Positions 21,958 through 33,565 are shown, counted from the stretch's first letter. The stretch: DNA of 64,000 bases from Platerodrilus igneus (GCA_036346225.1 JARFIW010000139.1:2108001-2172000); one strand, 5' to 3'. Translations and numbers: made by a program. Notes: generated by a model not told the origin, from the letters alone.

Positions 21958-22224
21958 TCATTGCGTTACTTCACCTCTTCGCATATTTGTAATTTCAATT
22001 TGTTGTCGCATAATTTGCATTTTTGCAGCTCTATTCTGAATACTCAATTTTATATATTTACTTACTAAAATGTATATGAAACCTATGATAATTAGAACAA
22101 CTATAGTAATTAAAAAATAATCCGATACTTTTAAACCGTTATTTAATTCTTGCGTAGCACTATTGGTGCCTGCTCCCGCAGCTTGCACAATAATTTCTTC
22201 TTGTTTCGACTGCGTGGTGCCCAT
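21958..22224 (-). CDS. Small N-myristoylation/transmembrane ORF ahead of gag
   Basis: The start is the ATG at 22224, giving MGTTQSKQEE: a glycine at position 2 and a Ser/Thr-rich stretch matching an N-myristoylation signal. The open frame extends upstream, but an MG start with this composition is the better choice. The 88-residue product has a hydrophobic segment at about residues 35-56 (DYFLITIVVLIIIGFIYILV), then a basic, coiled-coil-like tail (IQNRAAKMQIMRQQIEI). It is therefore a predicted membrane-anchored single-pass protein. It lies between the 5' LTR and gag, in the same orientation, and is intact although the rest of the element is broken. I cannot name the function. A role in membrane targeting of particles is an inference. 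Confidence 0.6.
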   Translation of the reverse strand: MGTTQSKQEEIIVQAAGAGTNSATQELNNGLKVSDYFLITIVVLIIIGFIYILVSKYIKLSIQNRAAKMQIMRQQIEITNMRRGEVTQ

Positions 22225-22399
22225 ACTAACAATGAATTCGAAAAATTTTTCAAAATAAATTTTTCTTAATTCTACAGCGGTATATTGCAATCGGATAACT
22301 ATTCAGCTTAAAAAATGCTCTGCATACTAATCTAGGCAATTACTCACAGTTTGTCGTGGCGGTGGCATACATAACTTATTAGAATTTCTGATCCATACT

Positions 22400-22731
22400 G
22401 ATCGCCAACATCGACACACCTATATACTATGTACTTGAAAAAACACATCTGACTGTATTTATTTATTTAACTTAATTCACAGGGTCACAATAATCTTTCT
22501 ACGCGTACTATTACTTTCCTCTACTCATTCTACACTCTCTATTATAATTATAATTATAAATTGTTTCTGTTATGCACTTTACTGAAATATATAACCTTAA
22601 GTAGGTAATTAGGGAACGCTGACAACTAATAACAATATTACATTAAGTAGTTCTGTAGTTCAGGGTATTGCAGAATGATGTAAACAACATTCCTATGTTA
22701 CTAGGTTAGATTGATTAATAATTGCTCTACA
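22400..22731 (-). repeat. 5' LTR of the 14-22 kb gypsy element
   Basis: On the minus strand it begins TGTAGAGCAATTATTAATC and runs to GTCGATGTTGGCGATC. It is a direct repeat of 14299-14630 with scattered substitutions. The exact 3' terminus is uncertain by a base or two because the copies diverge after GATC. A primer-binding site was not identified with confidence. Confidence 0.85.
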
Positions 22732-23962
22732 ATACTGTTGTGGGTATTCGTGTACCTTTATGCATCGTTTAAGATATATTTTCAAATAATTGCGTAACAC
22801 GCAAACTATATAAAATAAGTAAGCAGGCCGTTTTAACGAAAATGGCATAAAAAAGCAGGAGAAGTGTCTATTACGTACAAATTTAAAATAATGTAGGGTG
22901 GTGGAGTCATTAAAGCAAAATTGAAGAAGTACCTTGAAACTAGCTAATGTAGGCCTTAGATTTTTTAATCGTTTAAATGTAACCATGGGTCAAAAAGTCT
23001 AGAATGGAAAGGGACAAGGCCATTAACCAAACAATTGTATGATTACCAAGTACAAGGGTGTATATAAAGAACCAATACAGAGTAAACAAAACAGATAAAT
23101 TTAGAAGCACCCCGTAATTTCTGGAATAATGTGGAAGCTATTCAATACATATATAAACCATACGATCCGGGATCAGTCAAAGTATGAATCCGCAAGTATT
23201 ATGAATAAACATAGAATCGGTTGCTAAAATAAATACTCTCAATGTTTATATAAATTAAGTCCTTGTGTAGGTAAATTATGCAGCCGAATGTACTAATAAT
23301 AAGTATAGTGTAGTTGTCGCTTTAAGAATTAAATCAGTGCAAGTAAACATTGTGGTATCTATAATAAGTGATTTATGTAGCCGCATCTTAGTACGCCGTA
23401 AATAATTCTGAATAATCAGACGTATTTGAATAAAATAAAGAACAGCAAATTGAAGTTCGTTACAATATATTACATTATCTAACTTGCCAAAAATATATAC
23501 ATAATAAAATATTTTTTTCACTACTAACTTGAGAAGTGGCTATTATTTACTCCATTGCTTGAATGAGAAGTAGTTCTTTGCTCTCAAGATTAATAATAAC
23601 AGTCAAAGTCCCTAGATCAATATTGAAAAAGCTTCTACAATTCTAGTCAAATGACGTTTAATATTACCAATCAAAATATTTTAGTTCGGTAGATTAGCTG
23701 TGTAAAATTTCCAGACCAATTTGTCAAAACCAAAGACTTTTAATTTTTAGCTATATTAACTTACTGATAATTCTAAAACAATTTGTTTTATATTTTTGTG
23801 GCTTTTTTATATCATTCTTTGAGCCGAGTGTATGCACATATGCAATTTTCTAGACTTAGCTGGCTACAAATCACAACTAACACTGATTACAGGTTGTTCT
23901 AGCTCAGGTGGGGTCCCATTTAACTTCAAGTTATCAATTTAAAAACAAGACGTACATATATA

Positions 23963-24020
<58 letters not shown>

Positions 24021-24889
24021 GCATCCACATTTGTATCCTGATTATTAGAACACATGGTGCAAAGGTTAAATCGGGAATGTTTGTAGAATTCAATTGTCTC
24101 GGCCAATGCCACTTCAAATTCACTCTAGTTTTTTCAATTTTAAAATAATTTTTACAATCCTCTATTTTCGATTTTAGTATTCCTTAATAATTCGACAATA
24201 TCTAGAGGGAATAAGCGAGTTGACGGACCACGCCTCACTACCGCCCTTCCATCTCTACCTTTCATCTTCCACATCATCCTGCTCTTTCTACTTCCCACTT
24301 CCTCTACCTCCCGCTTTTCCACCTCTCACCTCTATCATAAATATCCATCCTTCACGCACGTCACTTATCTAATGTATAACGTTGCACCTGCCACCTTTTT
24401 AAGACATATATCGCGTTGACATCATTTTCATTACGTCACATCAACACCACAACTATTTTGATCCAATTATCGCTTTCTCTCACGCCACATTGGTACAATT
24501 TGTATACATCTTGTATATTTCGATTAATGAGCACCACTAAATCATGCAATTGTCAAAAAGTACTTCTGATCAGCCCGCCAATTTTTCAACAACTAAGGTT
24601 CCTACATTTGACCTTCCAATGCTCCATTTGAAGGTATTATATTGGCCAGGAAGTCTGTGATCAGGTAGGAAAACAAAAATTGCCGCGTTTAATTTTCCGC
24701 ATAAGTTAATTCACTAGTTTTCAACTCAAATCCCTTTGACGTTAAAAACAAAAATTAATTTAGTAAACTTAAAATAACCCTGTCCGTTGCTAATTCATTA
24801 TCCGTTCTTCTAAATTGCATGTATACTGTTCAATAAAATCGTTAATTCATAAACAATAATAAATACGCTGTCTATGAATTCCACTTTCT
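22732..24889. other. About 2.2 kb with no gene seen
   Basis: AT-rich. It holds the CA microsatellite described separately and a pyrimidine-rich stretch at about 24240-24330. Short ORFs on either strand have no recognisable motif. Confidence 0.4.
23964..24017. repeat. (CA)n microsatellite
   Basis: About 26 CA units with one AA interruption near 23983. Confidence 0.95.
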
Positions 24890-25927
24890 AGTTGCCGCTG
24901 AAGCGAGCGGACGTGTTTTTGCCGAGCTCCCGCTTCAGCAATAACAGTAAGTTTTTATCTAGGGTTTTATTATTTATTGTTGAATTATTTTATTTAAAGC
25001 TTTGCTTTTTATTGTGTTTTATTTTTATAATTGTGTGCCATCAAATTTTAAAACAGAATTTAAACTAAATAAAAACTAAACAAATCGCGTTCTCTTTGTA
25101 ATTTAAACCAAATCCGCGTTTTAAAATAAAATAAATAAATTTAGGGTTAATAAAACAAAGGTCTACTAAACTAATATTCAAAAATAATTTCGAAATAAAT
25201 AAATCGAGTAAAAAACCGGGTAAAACAACAAAAAAGTGTGTGAATTTTTTATAGTGCGCGTATAATCAAATAATAACCAAAAAACAAAAATCTAAGCCTT
25301 TTTAAATCAAATAAATATCTCAAAAACGGTAAATTTTAAAACAATTTTAATATTAATTTTCTGTAATTTAAGTACACGCGTATTTAAAAGTTCCTTTAAA
25401 TCGATTTTGGTGTAATTAAGCGGTGTAACAGTTACGGGTTGTGCTAGTTACCAAGCGATTAAGTGAAAGGTCATTTCGGTTACCACATTCCGATTGCGCT
25501 CGACCTTATTTTGTTAATTACACATTTAAAAATAAAGTGTTGTTATTTATAAATTAGATATTTTAATATTTTGAAACAATTAGTTTATTTAAATTTGATT
25601 TGGCGGTTTAAAAATTTAAAATAAATAAATAATGTTCTTTACGGTACATTTTAAATCGAGATATTTTTATTGCGTTAGGGAATTTATTTGATTCTAGTTG
25701 TTATTTTGACGCTTAGTGCTTGTTGTATTTTTGGTAAAATTTGATATTTAATTGGGCGGTTTGAAGTTTTAATAAATACAAGGTTGTTTACGGTTCACCT
25801 TTAAACTAAACATTTTTATTGGACCAACGTTTTGCGTTCTTCTAGCGTCGCTCTTTTAGCGTCGTAACGGTCAAGTCGTTTTTGAGCTGCGTTTTAGGTG
25901 TCGTTCTTTGTCGTTAGTTTTGTCAGA
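24890..25927 (+). other. Possible 5' UTR of the R1-type LINE
   Basis: AT-rich without ORFs. Base composition changes sharply near 25840, where the GC-rich element coding region begins. Whether all of this belongs to the element cannot be told from one copy. Confidence 0.35.
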
Positions 25928-27268
25928 ATGGTGGTCCACCGCGATGAGGAGCCGCTGCCCAGGAGGAAGAGGGGAGATCGGTCGGAGTCTGCTAGGTCGG
26001 AGACTGAGGGCGCTGTTGGGGGGAAACAGCTGAAGGTAGTGTTAAAGGATGTTATGTTAGGGATTCAGGAGGAGGTGTAGGAGGTAGAGGAGCCTGTGTC
26101 TGCGGCGGTCGTGTCGGGGGAGTCGGGGCCTCCCGTGGTGGTTGCGGCGCCAGAATTGCCTTCTACTTCGAGAGCCCAGCGCACGATGTCGACTAGCAGC
26201 AACGTCAGCGTTGATGCTAGCGACCTCGATGAGCTGGAGATCTTGAAGTTCAGGGTGAGGAAGGCGCACGCTGCCATCTATGGGAAGGTGCCGACGACCT
26301 CCTTCACTATCGTCGTTGAGGACAGGAAGATGGTTCGGCACGCCGTGGATGATATCCGCGACGTTACGAACCAACTTATAGGTATGGTTAGGGCGCTTCG
26401 TCTTTGCCTAGATAGTCCTGGGAGAGCTGGTGTTGTCGGGGGAAATTCAGCGGTGGTTGCTTCTGTTTCAGGGCAGCAGTATTCCCGGGGCCAGGAGGTG
26501 CCGATGCCGCGGAAGGTGTCGTATGCTGCAGCTGCTGCGGGTGCAACGCCTACCTTTGCAGTTAGGGTCGACGCCAGGCCAGGCCAGAAGGACGACGTGA
26601 TGACGACCCTGAAGCAGAGGGTCGATCCCGCTCGAGATGGGTTTGTTGTTGTCGGAGCTCGTAGGACGCGTCGGGGCGGTGTCGTTGTGGAGTGCGCAGG
26701 TCGCGACGACGCCAAGAAGCTGCAGTTGAAGGTTGGCGGGAACTGCAAGGAACTCGTGGCGAAGACCATCGAGAAGAAACGTCCTCGGGTCGTTCTTCCG
26801 GGGTCGAAGCGGGATGAAGGCTGAAGAGCTCGTGCGGTTGATTGCGAGCCAGAATCCCCGCTTTGGCGATTTGAAGCTAGAAGACCACCTGAGAGAGAAG
26901 TTCAGGTTTGGTGGAAAGGGCCCTAGGGATCCCTTCGCCAACGTAGTCTTCGAAGTGACCCCCACACTTCGAAGGCGTATATTAGCTGATGCTATTAACC
27001 TCAGGTGGCGAAGAGTATGGGCCCGGGACCACTTCTCGATGACCCAGTGTTACCGGTGCTACGAGTACGGCCATCGATCGATGGAATGCAGGAGAAGGTA
27101 CAGTGGTGCGGTAACTGTGCCGAGGTCGGGCATGAATTCAAGAATTGCCGGAAGGCAGTCCCTGCTGTGTGGTTTGCGCCAGGGCAAACGACAGAACTGG
27201 CGGTGGCGCGAAGGTCGATACGCGCCATGACGCCAAGTCGAGTAGATGCCCCACGATGCAGCGTCTGA
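25928..27268 (+). pseudogene. R1-type ORF1 (gag-like, zinc knuckle)
   Basis: The ATG at 25928 (MVVHRDEEPL) opens a frame that has one in-frame TAG at 26078 and continues to 26824. A one-base shift near 26810 moves to the frame MKAEELVRLIASQNP. There the RNA-binding part is followed by CYRCYEYGHRSMEC, a CCHC knuckle at about 27049-27092. A second shift leads to CGNCAEVGHEFKNC at about 27106-27147. Knuckle pairs of this type end ORF1 of R1, jockey and I LINEs. The product would be the nucleic-acid-binding chaperone of the element. At least three lesions make it non-functional. Confidence 0.8.
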
Positions 27269-27295
27269 AGAACGCAATCACACGAAACATCGATT

Positions 27296-27990
27296 ATGGA
27301 CTGTGAAGATAAAACAAAGTCTATAAGAAGCAAGAAGATTAAATTCGCGCAACTAAATCTCGGGAAAGGTAAAGGGGCAACAAATAACTTCGTAAAGTTA
27401 TTCTCCGAAAATAATATCGACATCGGGCTTATACAGGAACCGCACCTGTATAGCCACAAAATAACAGGTTTTGGGAAGGGGGTTACCGTTTTAAACGCAA
27501 ACAGCGAACGACCGCGTAGCGGAATAATAATAAATAATGGGACGTGCGCCAGAATAATCCTAAACAATCTGTCGAATGAGTTCATAACCACCGCAGAAAT
27601 AAAAACGGGATTGCATACGTTTTACGTGATAAGCACTTACCTTCCGCTGATCGATTCCCGGCGGGAGAATCCTCAAACAGAGGACTTACTAAATCAAATT
27701 GAAGGAATCCTTCGTAAAATCGGTAGAAATAGAAATTTAATTATCGCGGGAGACTTTAATGCTAAGTCGCCATTATGGGGCAGCCCTATCGAAGACGATA
27801 GAGACTCGCAGGTTGCTGATCTTTTTACGGGATGGGACCTTAGTGTGATAAACACTAATGATTCACCTACGTTTGAGACGCATAGGGGGAGCAGTTTTAT
27901 AGATATTACTGCAGTCTTGCACGATATGTTAGAAACGATTTGTGATTGAAAATTAAGGTCGGACGAGGAAACGCTCTCTGACCATAAATT
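27296..27990 (+). pseudogene. R1-type ORF2, endonuclease domain
   Basis: Open from 27296 to a TGA at 27947. It shows KFAQLNLGKG, GLIQEPHLY, IAGDFNAKSPLWG and INTNDSPTF: the Asn, Glu and Asp/Asn active-site motifs of the apurinic-type endonuclease. The same frame continues past the TGA (probably a former TGG) to LSDHKLI near 27978, the final catalytic His motif. The foreign LINE begins immediately after this. Confidence 0.85.
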
Positions 27991-28960
27991 AATAATAATA
28001 ATAATAATAATATCTTTATTATTTATAAGCAAATCTCGATACATATGAGAAAAGAAAAGATACTCCTAGCGAGGTTTAAGCTATAAAGCCCACTCTTACA
28101 CCTAACTAGGACATATCTTGTACAATAAAATATTTATTTAGTACAAACAATGGCTATATACACTTACATACGCCACCACACTTGCATGCACATTTTACAC
28201 AAACATCCACACACCCCCCCTCACACACACACACGTACAAAACACATCACGCACTCTGGGCCCCATTCCCCATTCCATATTAAGAAGTTTAGTTGCAGGA
28301 TAGTAGATATTCCTGATATGCTTTTTAAATTTAAGTAATGTTGTGCAATTTCTTATATTTATGGGTATACAGTTCAGAGACGACCCGGATACCAAGAACG
28401 ATGAATGATACATTTCAGTACGGTGCATTGGTATTAGCAGTCGTTTTCATCTCGTGTGTTATGGTGTCCTGTGGAAACGTAAGAGAAATTTGAGGTTAAG
28501 TACGAAGGTCCAAGTCCATGTAAGAGTTTATAGAGCATTATTGCCTGATGTAACTGTCGCTGTTTCACTAATTTTAACCAAGAGAGCTTATTGAAATATG
28601 GTGTAACATGCTGACGACGTTTGATGTCAAAACAAACCGAATACAACTGTTGTGAACTCGCTGTAAACGATTACTGTTGTCCATAGACAAATGATGATAT
28701 AAAACATCTCCATAGTCAAAATCGGTTGAATAAGCGACCTAATAAGTTGTATTCTTAAACGAACTGGTAAAAATCGTTTTACCCTCTTAAGACTATGTAA
28801 CGAAGCATACACCTTACATATATACATTGTATGGGCTTTCCATGACAGATTCGAGTCGATCATTATACCAAGATTCTTTACTGTAGTAGACAGTGGAATT
28901 GCTAAGCCATTTAAAAATAAGGGTGGAAGAGTTAAAATATCGATTTTACTCAACAATAAC
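27985..28960 (-). mobile_element. Jockey/CR1-group LINE 3' fragment inserted into the R1-type ORF2
   Basis: On the minus strand, frames 28989-28627 and 28646-28434 give FLNGLAIPLS, TVKNLGIMIDSNLSW and KVYASLHSLKRVKRFLP, then SWLKLVKQRQLHQAIMLYK. This is the segment just after the reverse transcriptase in jockey/CR1-like LINEs. It ends toward 27985 in an AAT-repeat tail (27990-28012), so it is a 5'-truncated insertion of about 1 kb. R1-type coding sequence lies on both sides. Exact borders and TSD are not resolved. Confidence 0.75.
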
Positions 28961-28965
28961 ATGGG

Positions 28966-30503
28966 ACGTTGAAACCAAAACAAGCGCAAACGAGCAGCTA
29001 ACTATATTTCCGCGGTTCTGTAATAAAAAAGCAAATTGGGAGCGGTTTGAACAAAAATTTGGCGAAAGTATCCCTGCGCTCGAAAATGAGCTATTTAACT
29101 GCCGAGAGGCAGACGAAGTAGAAACACTCGCGAAAAAATTGAACGACGCGGTGGTAGACCCGTCGTCGTATTCCATGCCGCAAAAAAAAACATTTAAAGA
29201 CAGCGTACCGTGGTGGACCCGGGAACTAACCAACAAGCGGGCAGAAACGCGTAACCTAAGGCGCCGCTATCAACGCGCCTCGGGAGATATAAGAGAACAA
29301 CGGAGAGTAGAATATAATCAAAGTTACCGCGAATATAAAATATTAATAGAAGAAACGCGAACGAATAAATTTAAAGAATTCTGCACGCAAAGCTCGGAGA
29401 AAGAACCCTGGGGAACCGCATACCGCGTAATTAGAGGAAAACAACAAAAAATCGCGCTCAGTAATATAAAGAAAACAAATGGCGAATACACGGAAGGTTT
29501 TAAAACCACAGCGGAATATTTACTAGAGAAATTTTTCCCATCGGATAATCCCGAGGGGGATGAAGGGTCGCACGATTTAGTACGTCGGGAAGCTGCAGAG
29601 GCGCAAGAAACAGGTGCCGATAAGGCAATCCTAGTTCACGAGGTCGTCAGGGCTCTTAGGAGGATGAACCCTAAGAAGGCACCGGGGCATGATGGAATCA
29701 CTTCAGACGCAGCTCTGCAGGCGTGCCTGTTAGCCCCATGTGTCGTTGTTGGATTGTTTAATCTTTGTTTAGAAAGGGGCGTTTTTCCGCGTTGCTGGAA
29801 AATCCAGAATGTGAAATTTATACCCAAACCTAAAAAGGCGGATGCGTCAGATCCGGACAGCTATCGTCCAATTAGCTTGCTACCGGTGCTGAGGAAAGTT
29901 TTAGATCGCGTTATGACTACGCGTGTTGAGCACCTAGTGCGAGACAGCGGCGGTTTTAATAACCGACAGTTTGGTTTCGTGGAGGGCAAGTCGACTATCG
30001 ACGCGTTAGAGTTCGTTGTCGGGGAAATTAAGCAGGCAAGAGATGCTAAAGAATACTGTGTCGTTATTGCGTTGGACATTTCAGGAGCATTTGATGCTGC
30101 CTGGTGGCCATTAATCGTTTGCGAGTTAGATCGTAGGGGTTGTCCGCGAAACTTGCTGTCTTTGGTCAAGAGCTATTTCTCTTGGCGATTGGCACAGGTT
30201 GAAATTCCGGGTGAAGTTCTGTCGCGTGAGGTGGAAAGGGGATGCCCGCAGGGGTCATGTTCTGGTCCCACATTTTGGAAGTTGTTGTATGAGAGCATCT
30301 TTAGGGTCAAGTTGCCCGCAGGATGCTCAATCGTTGGGTTTGCAGATGACACACTTTTAATTGTAAGATCGAGATTGTTAATGGATATGCGCACAAAACC
30401 GAACGAGGCGCTTAATAAATTACACGAATGGTCGCAGGCGGTAAAATTAAAATTTAACACGGCGAAGTCAGAGGCGCTTTATTTCGGCACGAAACCAGGA
30501 TAG
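28966..30503 (+). pseudogene. R1-type ORF2, reverse transcriptase
   Basis: Open to TAG at 30501. The first roughly 25 codons of the longer frame (from 28893) belong to the inserted LINE, so R1 coding resumes near 28966 with TWDVETKTSANEQL. RT motifs in order: MNPKKAPGHDGIT, SYRPISLLPVLRK, FGFVEGKSTIDAL, VIALDISGAFDAAWWP (motif A), GCPQGSCSGPTFW (motif B) and GFADDTLLIV (motif C). All catalytic Asp residues are intact. The stretch is 500 codons without a stop, unlike the rest of the element. Confidence 0.88.
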
Positions 30504-31879
30504 AGACCTCCTAGGTTAGAGTTAGGAGGGGAGAAAATCCCGTTTAAAGATTGTATTACCTACCTCGGCGTCAAGATTGACAATAAATTAAATTGGACAG
30601 CGCACGTACAATACGTAAAAAGTATGGGCGGTGAAATATCAAATAAAATGATGGCGGCGGCTAAAATAAAGTGGGGTTTCAGGGGCGAATCGCTTAGGAC
30701 GGTTTATGCCGGAGCAATTGAGCCGGCAATACTGTACGCAGCTTCTGTATGGGCAGAAGGTTGTAAAGTCTGGGAGATGCGTCAATTGACGAGCGTACAA
30801 CGCATAACCGCGGTAAAAGCGGCGAGGGCGTACAGGACCACCTCCACGGAGGCTGTCCTGGTGATCAGTAGGACTCTCCCTATCGAATATGTCGTTAGGG
30901 AGATTAGAGATAGACGATTAATAAATATAGGAAAAGGGCGCGAAATTATCGAAGATCTTAATCTTGGTAATAGGGCAATTGCAAGAAAGATCGTTGTATC
31001 TGAGTTAGGACACCCGGCTGATATTAGAGAAATCGAGTTTATCGAAGGTGATGAGAACGCGATGGGTATCAGAATTTATACGGACGGTTCACGTATGGAC
31101 GATGGGCAAGAAGGTGCGGCGTTTGTCGTGTATAAGCAGGAAAGGGAGGTGTTTCGGTAAACCAAACTCGCGAACTGGTGCACTATCTTCCAGTGCGAAT
31201 TGGTAGCCATACGAGAGGCTATCGATTACGTAATAAACCATACGGGCAGAGACGAGTATTATATAATCAGTGATAGTAAATCGGCGCTGATGGCTTTAAC
31301 AAACATGAACACCTCGGCAGATCTCCAAGCGGGGTCAGGTCGCACAATGGTAACGTAGGAAACGATAGGGCTGACGAATTAGCTAAAGACGCCGCGACGG
31401 GCGACTTTCGAATATCACATTCGTCGATACCGAGGTCTTTAATCAAAAGAAAGCTGCGCGAAAAATCAATTCGACAATGGGAAGAGAGGTGGAACAACGC
31501 TGCCACGGGCAGGTTGACCCACAAATTCATACCGAGCATAGAAGCTAGAGATAGGATCGAGCTCAAGCTCTATCACAAAATGGTGCAGTTGATAACAGGT
31601 CACGGCGCCTTGAAGGCGTATTTACAAAGGTTCGGTCTAGCCAACAGCGACCGCTGCGAATGCGGTGAAGGCGCGGAAAGCGCAGAGCACGTGCTCTTCG
31701 ACTGCCCGCTTGAGGCGAGAAATCGAGGGTTGGCTGATAGCAAACTAGCTATCCTAGGTCTGGCATGGACAAAGAGCCTAGAGGAAGTCGGGGAAGTGGT
31801 TAACCAGAAAGCGTTCTGGACAGCCTTAAAAGAATTCGCGGGAAGGGTCGCGAGATTAGACAATGACAACCGCGTGTAA
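30504..31879 (+). pseudogene. R1-type ORF2, thumb, RNase H and C-terminal zinc motif
   Basis: After the TAG, the frame 30624-31160 covers the thumb (SLRTVYAGAIEPAILYAASV) and the start of RNase H, with YTDGS. Continuing in other frames are CELVAIREAI, IISDSKSAL and GNDRADELAKDAA, the E, D and D motifs. A short internal deletion near 31320 removes the region before the last motif. The frame 31514-31879 ends with CECGEGAESAEHVLFDC, the CCHC-like C-terminal zinc motif common in this LINE group. An RNase H domain is present in some but not all R1-clade elements. Confidence 0.8.
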
Positions 31880-31969
31880 TTCGGTGGGGTTGGTGGGAGT
31901 ATTGTAAAAAATTTAAATTGACTTGGCATGAGTAAGGATACGAGTATAGATTAACCAAAACCTGATATT

Positions 31970-31981
31970 AAAAAAAAAAAA
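31970..31981 (+). other. Poly-A tail of the R1-type LINE
   Basis: A 12-base A run about 90 bp after the ORF2 stop, the likely 3' end. The unusual C-rich stretch at 32180-32290 beyond it may still be element 3' UTR. Confidence 0.5.
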
Positions 31982-33126
31982 GATAATTATACCCAAATGT
32001 CCAATATGCACGAGAAACCCCCGCACCATTAATACAGTCACTGCCTATCTACATAATTATGCGCGGAAAATCGGGTAATCGGGAATAAATAATAACAAAT
32101 AAACAATAACAAATAAATCAGAAACCCTCATTAAATTAAATCAATAAAATAAACAAAGATAATAAATAGAGTAAAACCGCGCATCCCCCCAGGACTTGAA
32201 AGCGAAGTGATAGTGATAGTGATTGTGATTCCCCCAAGAACATTTAGTGCATACCCACCAGGACTTTAGCAGTGCACCCCATCCCCCCCTTAGAAGTAAG
32301 TTACAGTTAGATGTAGGCAGACGACCAGATCTTCGGATGCTGGAGAATTTTATTATCGAGGTAAGACATAAATTGTGGCGGCTGTACTCGCACAAGCATT
32401 GATTTACATTAATTAATAGTTTTCGAAATTTTAACAAGCACGTTTGGTGTGTAAAGGCGCTAGCCGACATATGCTTGTGGGAGTGCACCTGATAAACAGG
32501 GTGATGCATTTTGCTATTTTGTGCACTGCTATATGCTTAACGCTTATTAAACATTTATTTATATATTTACATAATTATATTTATTTATATTTTATATTTA
32601 CACTATATTTATTTATTTATTAGCATGTATTGTAGTATTATGTGGCATATTTGTTTTGTTTGACGTTCTGTAGCCATTTTGGTTGCAGTATATATTTGGG
32701 AAGGAAGAGTATAATTGCGAAGATTGTAATCATATTACAAATCAGTTAGGAAATGATAGGGAAAGCTAGGGTTGGATTTAAATTAGTTAGCTAGATTTGG
32801 ATAGTTTTAAGACGACCCTTCAGGTCGCACTGGTAAGCAGAGCCGGCGTCTGCTATCCAGTACTACGGATCCCTCCCCCTCTCATTTTTGCTTGTGTCTT
32901 GTTGATCGGGTACACTCGAAAGTCAGCGCTAGGAATACCATTATTTACAACCCTGTTTTTAGTTTTTGTTTTTAGTTTTTGTTTCAGTTCTGTCAGATTT
33001 TTAGGTTTGTTAGATTGTTAGAGTTTGTTAGGTTTGTTAGAATTTTATTTAGTTTTTATTTAGGGTGGATCAACTATGAAGTTAGTATAAATTAGAAGCA
33101 CGTTATTTTTCGCGTTTAAACCCAAT
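31982..33126. other. No gene seen
   Basis: AT-rich flank with CCCCCCAGGACTT and CCACCAGGACTTTAGC, a C-rich degenerate repeat at about 32185-32290. No supported ORF. Confidence 0.4.
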
Positions 33127-33287
33127 GTAGTACCTCCGGGTGGAGCATTGGGGACGTGGCCGCAAGTATAGCGGTCCCTTATTCAAATTATAATGTCTAT
33201 GAATTCATGTAGTACCTCCGGGCGGAACATTGGGGACGTGGCCGTAAGTATAGCGGCCCTAATTCAAATTATAATGTCTATGAATTC
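33127..33287 (+). repeat. 81-bp direct tandem repeat, two copies
   Basis: TGTAGTACCTCCGGGTGGAG to CTATGAATTCA occurs at about 33127-33207 and again at 33208-33287 with a few substitutions (GGGTGG/GGGCGG, CCGCAAG/CCGTAAG). A partial third version (TGTAGTACCCTCCGGTGGAG) follows the SINE at about 33533. Confidence 0.9.
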
Positions 33288-33565
33288 AGGCGTCGCCGTG
33301 GATCAATATAGTAAGCCTGGGTTCGAATCCCGACACGGCCGACTGCTTGAAAAATAGCAAGTGAGCATTTTTCACAAAAATTACGCCCTCGTTCGGATGA
33401 GAGGTTAAATGGAGGTCCCGTGTGTGAGTGTTGTCACGCACGTTAAAGATCCTTACCTTATCTAGAACGGCAAGCGTTCGGCAAAATTTTAAATTTTCCA
33501 GCCAACAAAAAAAAACTCGCCTGCTGGCCAATGTAGTACCCTCCGGTGGAGCATTAGAAAATCAC
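33288..33565 (+). repeat. tRNA-derived SINE, copy 2
   Basis: GGCGTCGCCGTGGATCAATA (A-box region), then GGTTCGAATCCCGACACGG, a canonical B box about 30 bp downstream, then the family body GCATTTTTCACAAAAATTACGCC and TCGTTCGGATGAGAGG shared with 9063-9360. The tRNA-like part has no acceptor pairing, so it is a SINE head, not a tRNA gene. Confidence 0.8.

Larger units (their letters stand above)
14299..22731 (-). mobile_element. Old Ty3/gypsy-type LTR retrotransposon (minus), split by a LINE
   Basis: Bounded by 332-bp direct repeats (22400-22731 is the 5' LTR, 14299-14630 the 3' LTR). Minus-strand order: a small membrane ORF, Gag, protease, reverse transcriptase, RNase H, integrase. A purine tract (GCAGAAAGAGGG on the minus strand, 14631-14642) precedes the 3' LTR. 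Reverse transcriptase is interrupted by an RTE-like LINE at 17076-18816. No env follows the integrase. Stops and frameshifts occur throughout and catalytic residues are lost, so it is a fossil. Confidence 0.88.
24890..31981 (+). mobile_element. R1-clade non-LTR retrotransposon, interrupted and decayed
   Basis: Plus-strand order: possible 5' UTR, ORF1 with zinc knuckles, endonuclease, reverse transcriptase, RNase H, C-terminal zinc motif, poly-A (31970-31981). The motifs DISGAFDAAWWPLI, RGCPQGSCSGPTFW and GFADDTLLIV are of the R1 type. The coding part is GC-richer than its surroundings. A foreign LINE fragment sits at about 27985-28960. The 5' boundary is not seen, and 24890-25927 is only provisionally assigned. 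Confidence 0.85.

Noticed and set aside
22693..23521. Two minus ORFs of 97 and 81 codons
   Set aside because: One overlaps the LTR edge, both are AT-rich with no motif or context.
26057..26965. Several long minus-strand ORFs opposite R1 ORF1
   Set aside because: Shadows caused by high GC in the LINE coding region; the plus strand has zinc knuckles and the ORF2 continuation.
33300..33345. Possible tRNA gene
   Set aside because: A and B boxes are present but there is no cloverleaf or acceptor pairing, and the sequence continues into a SINE body shared with 9063.
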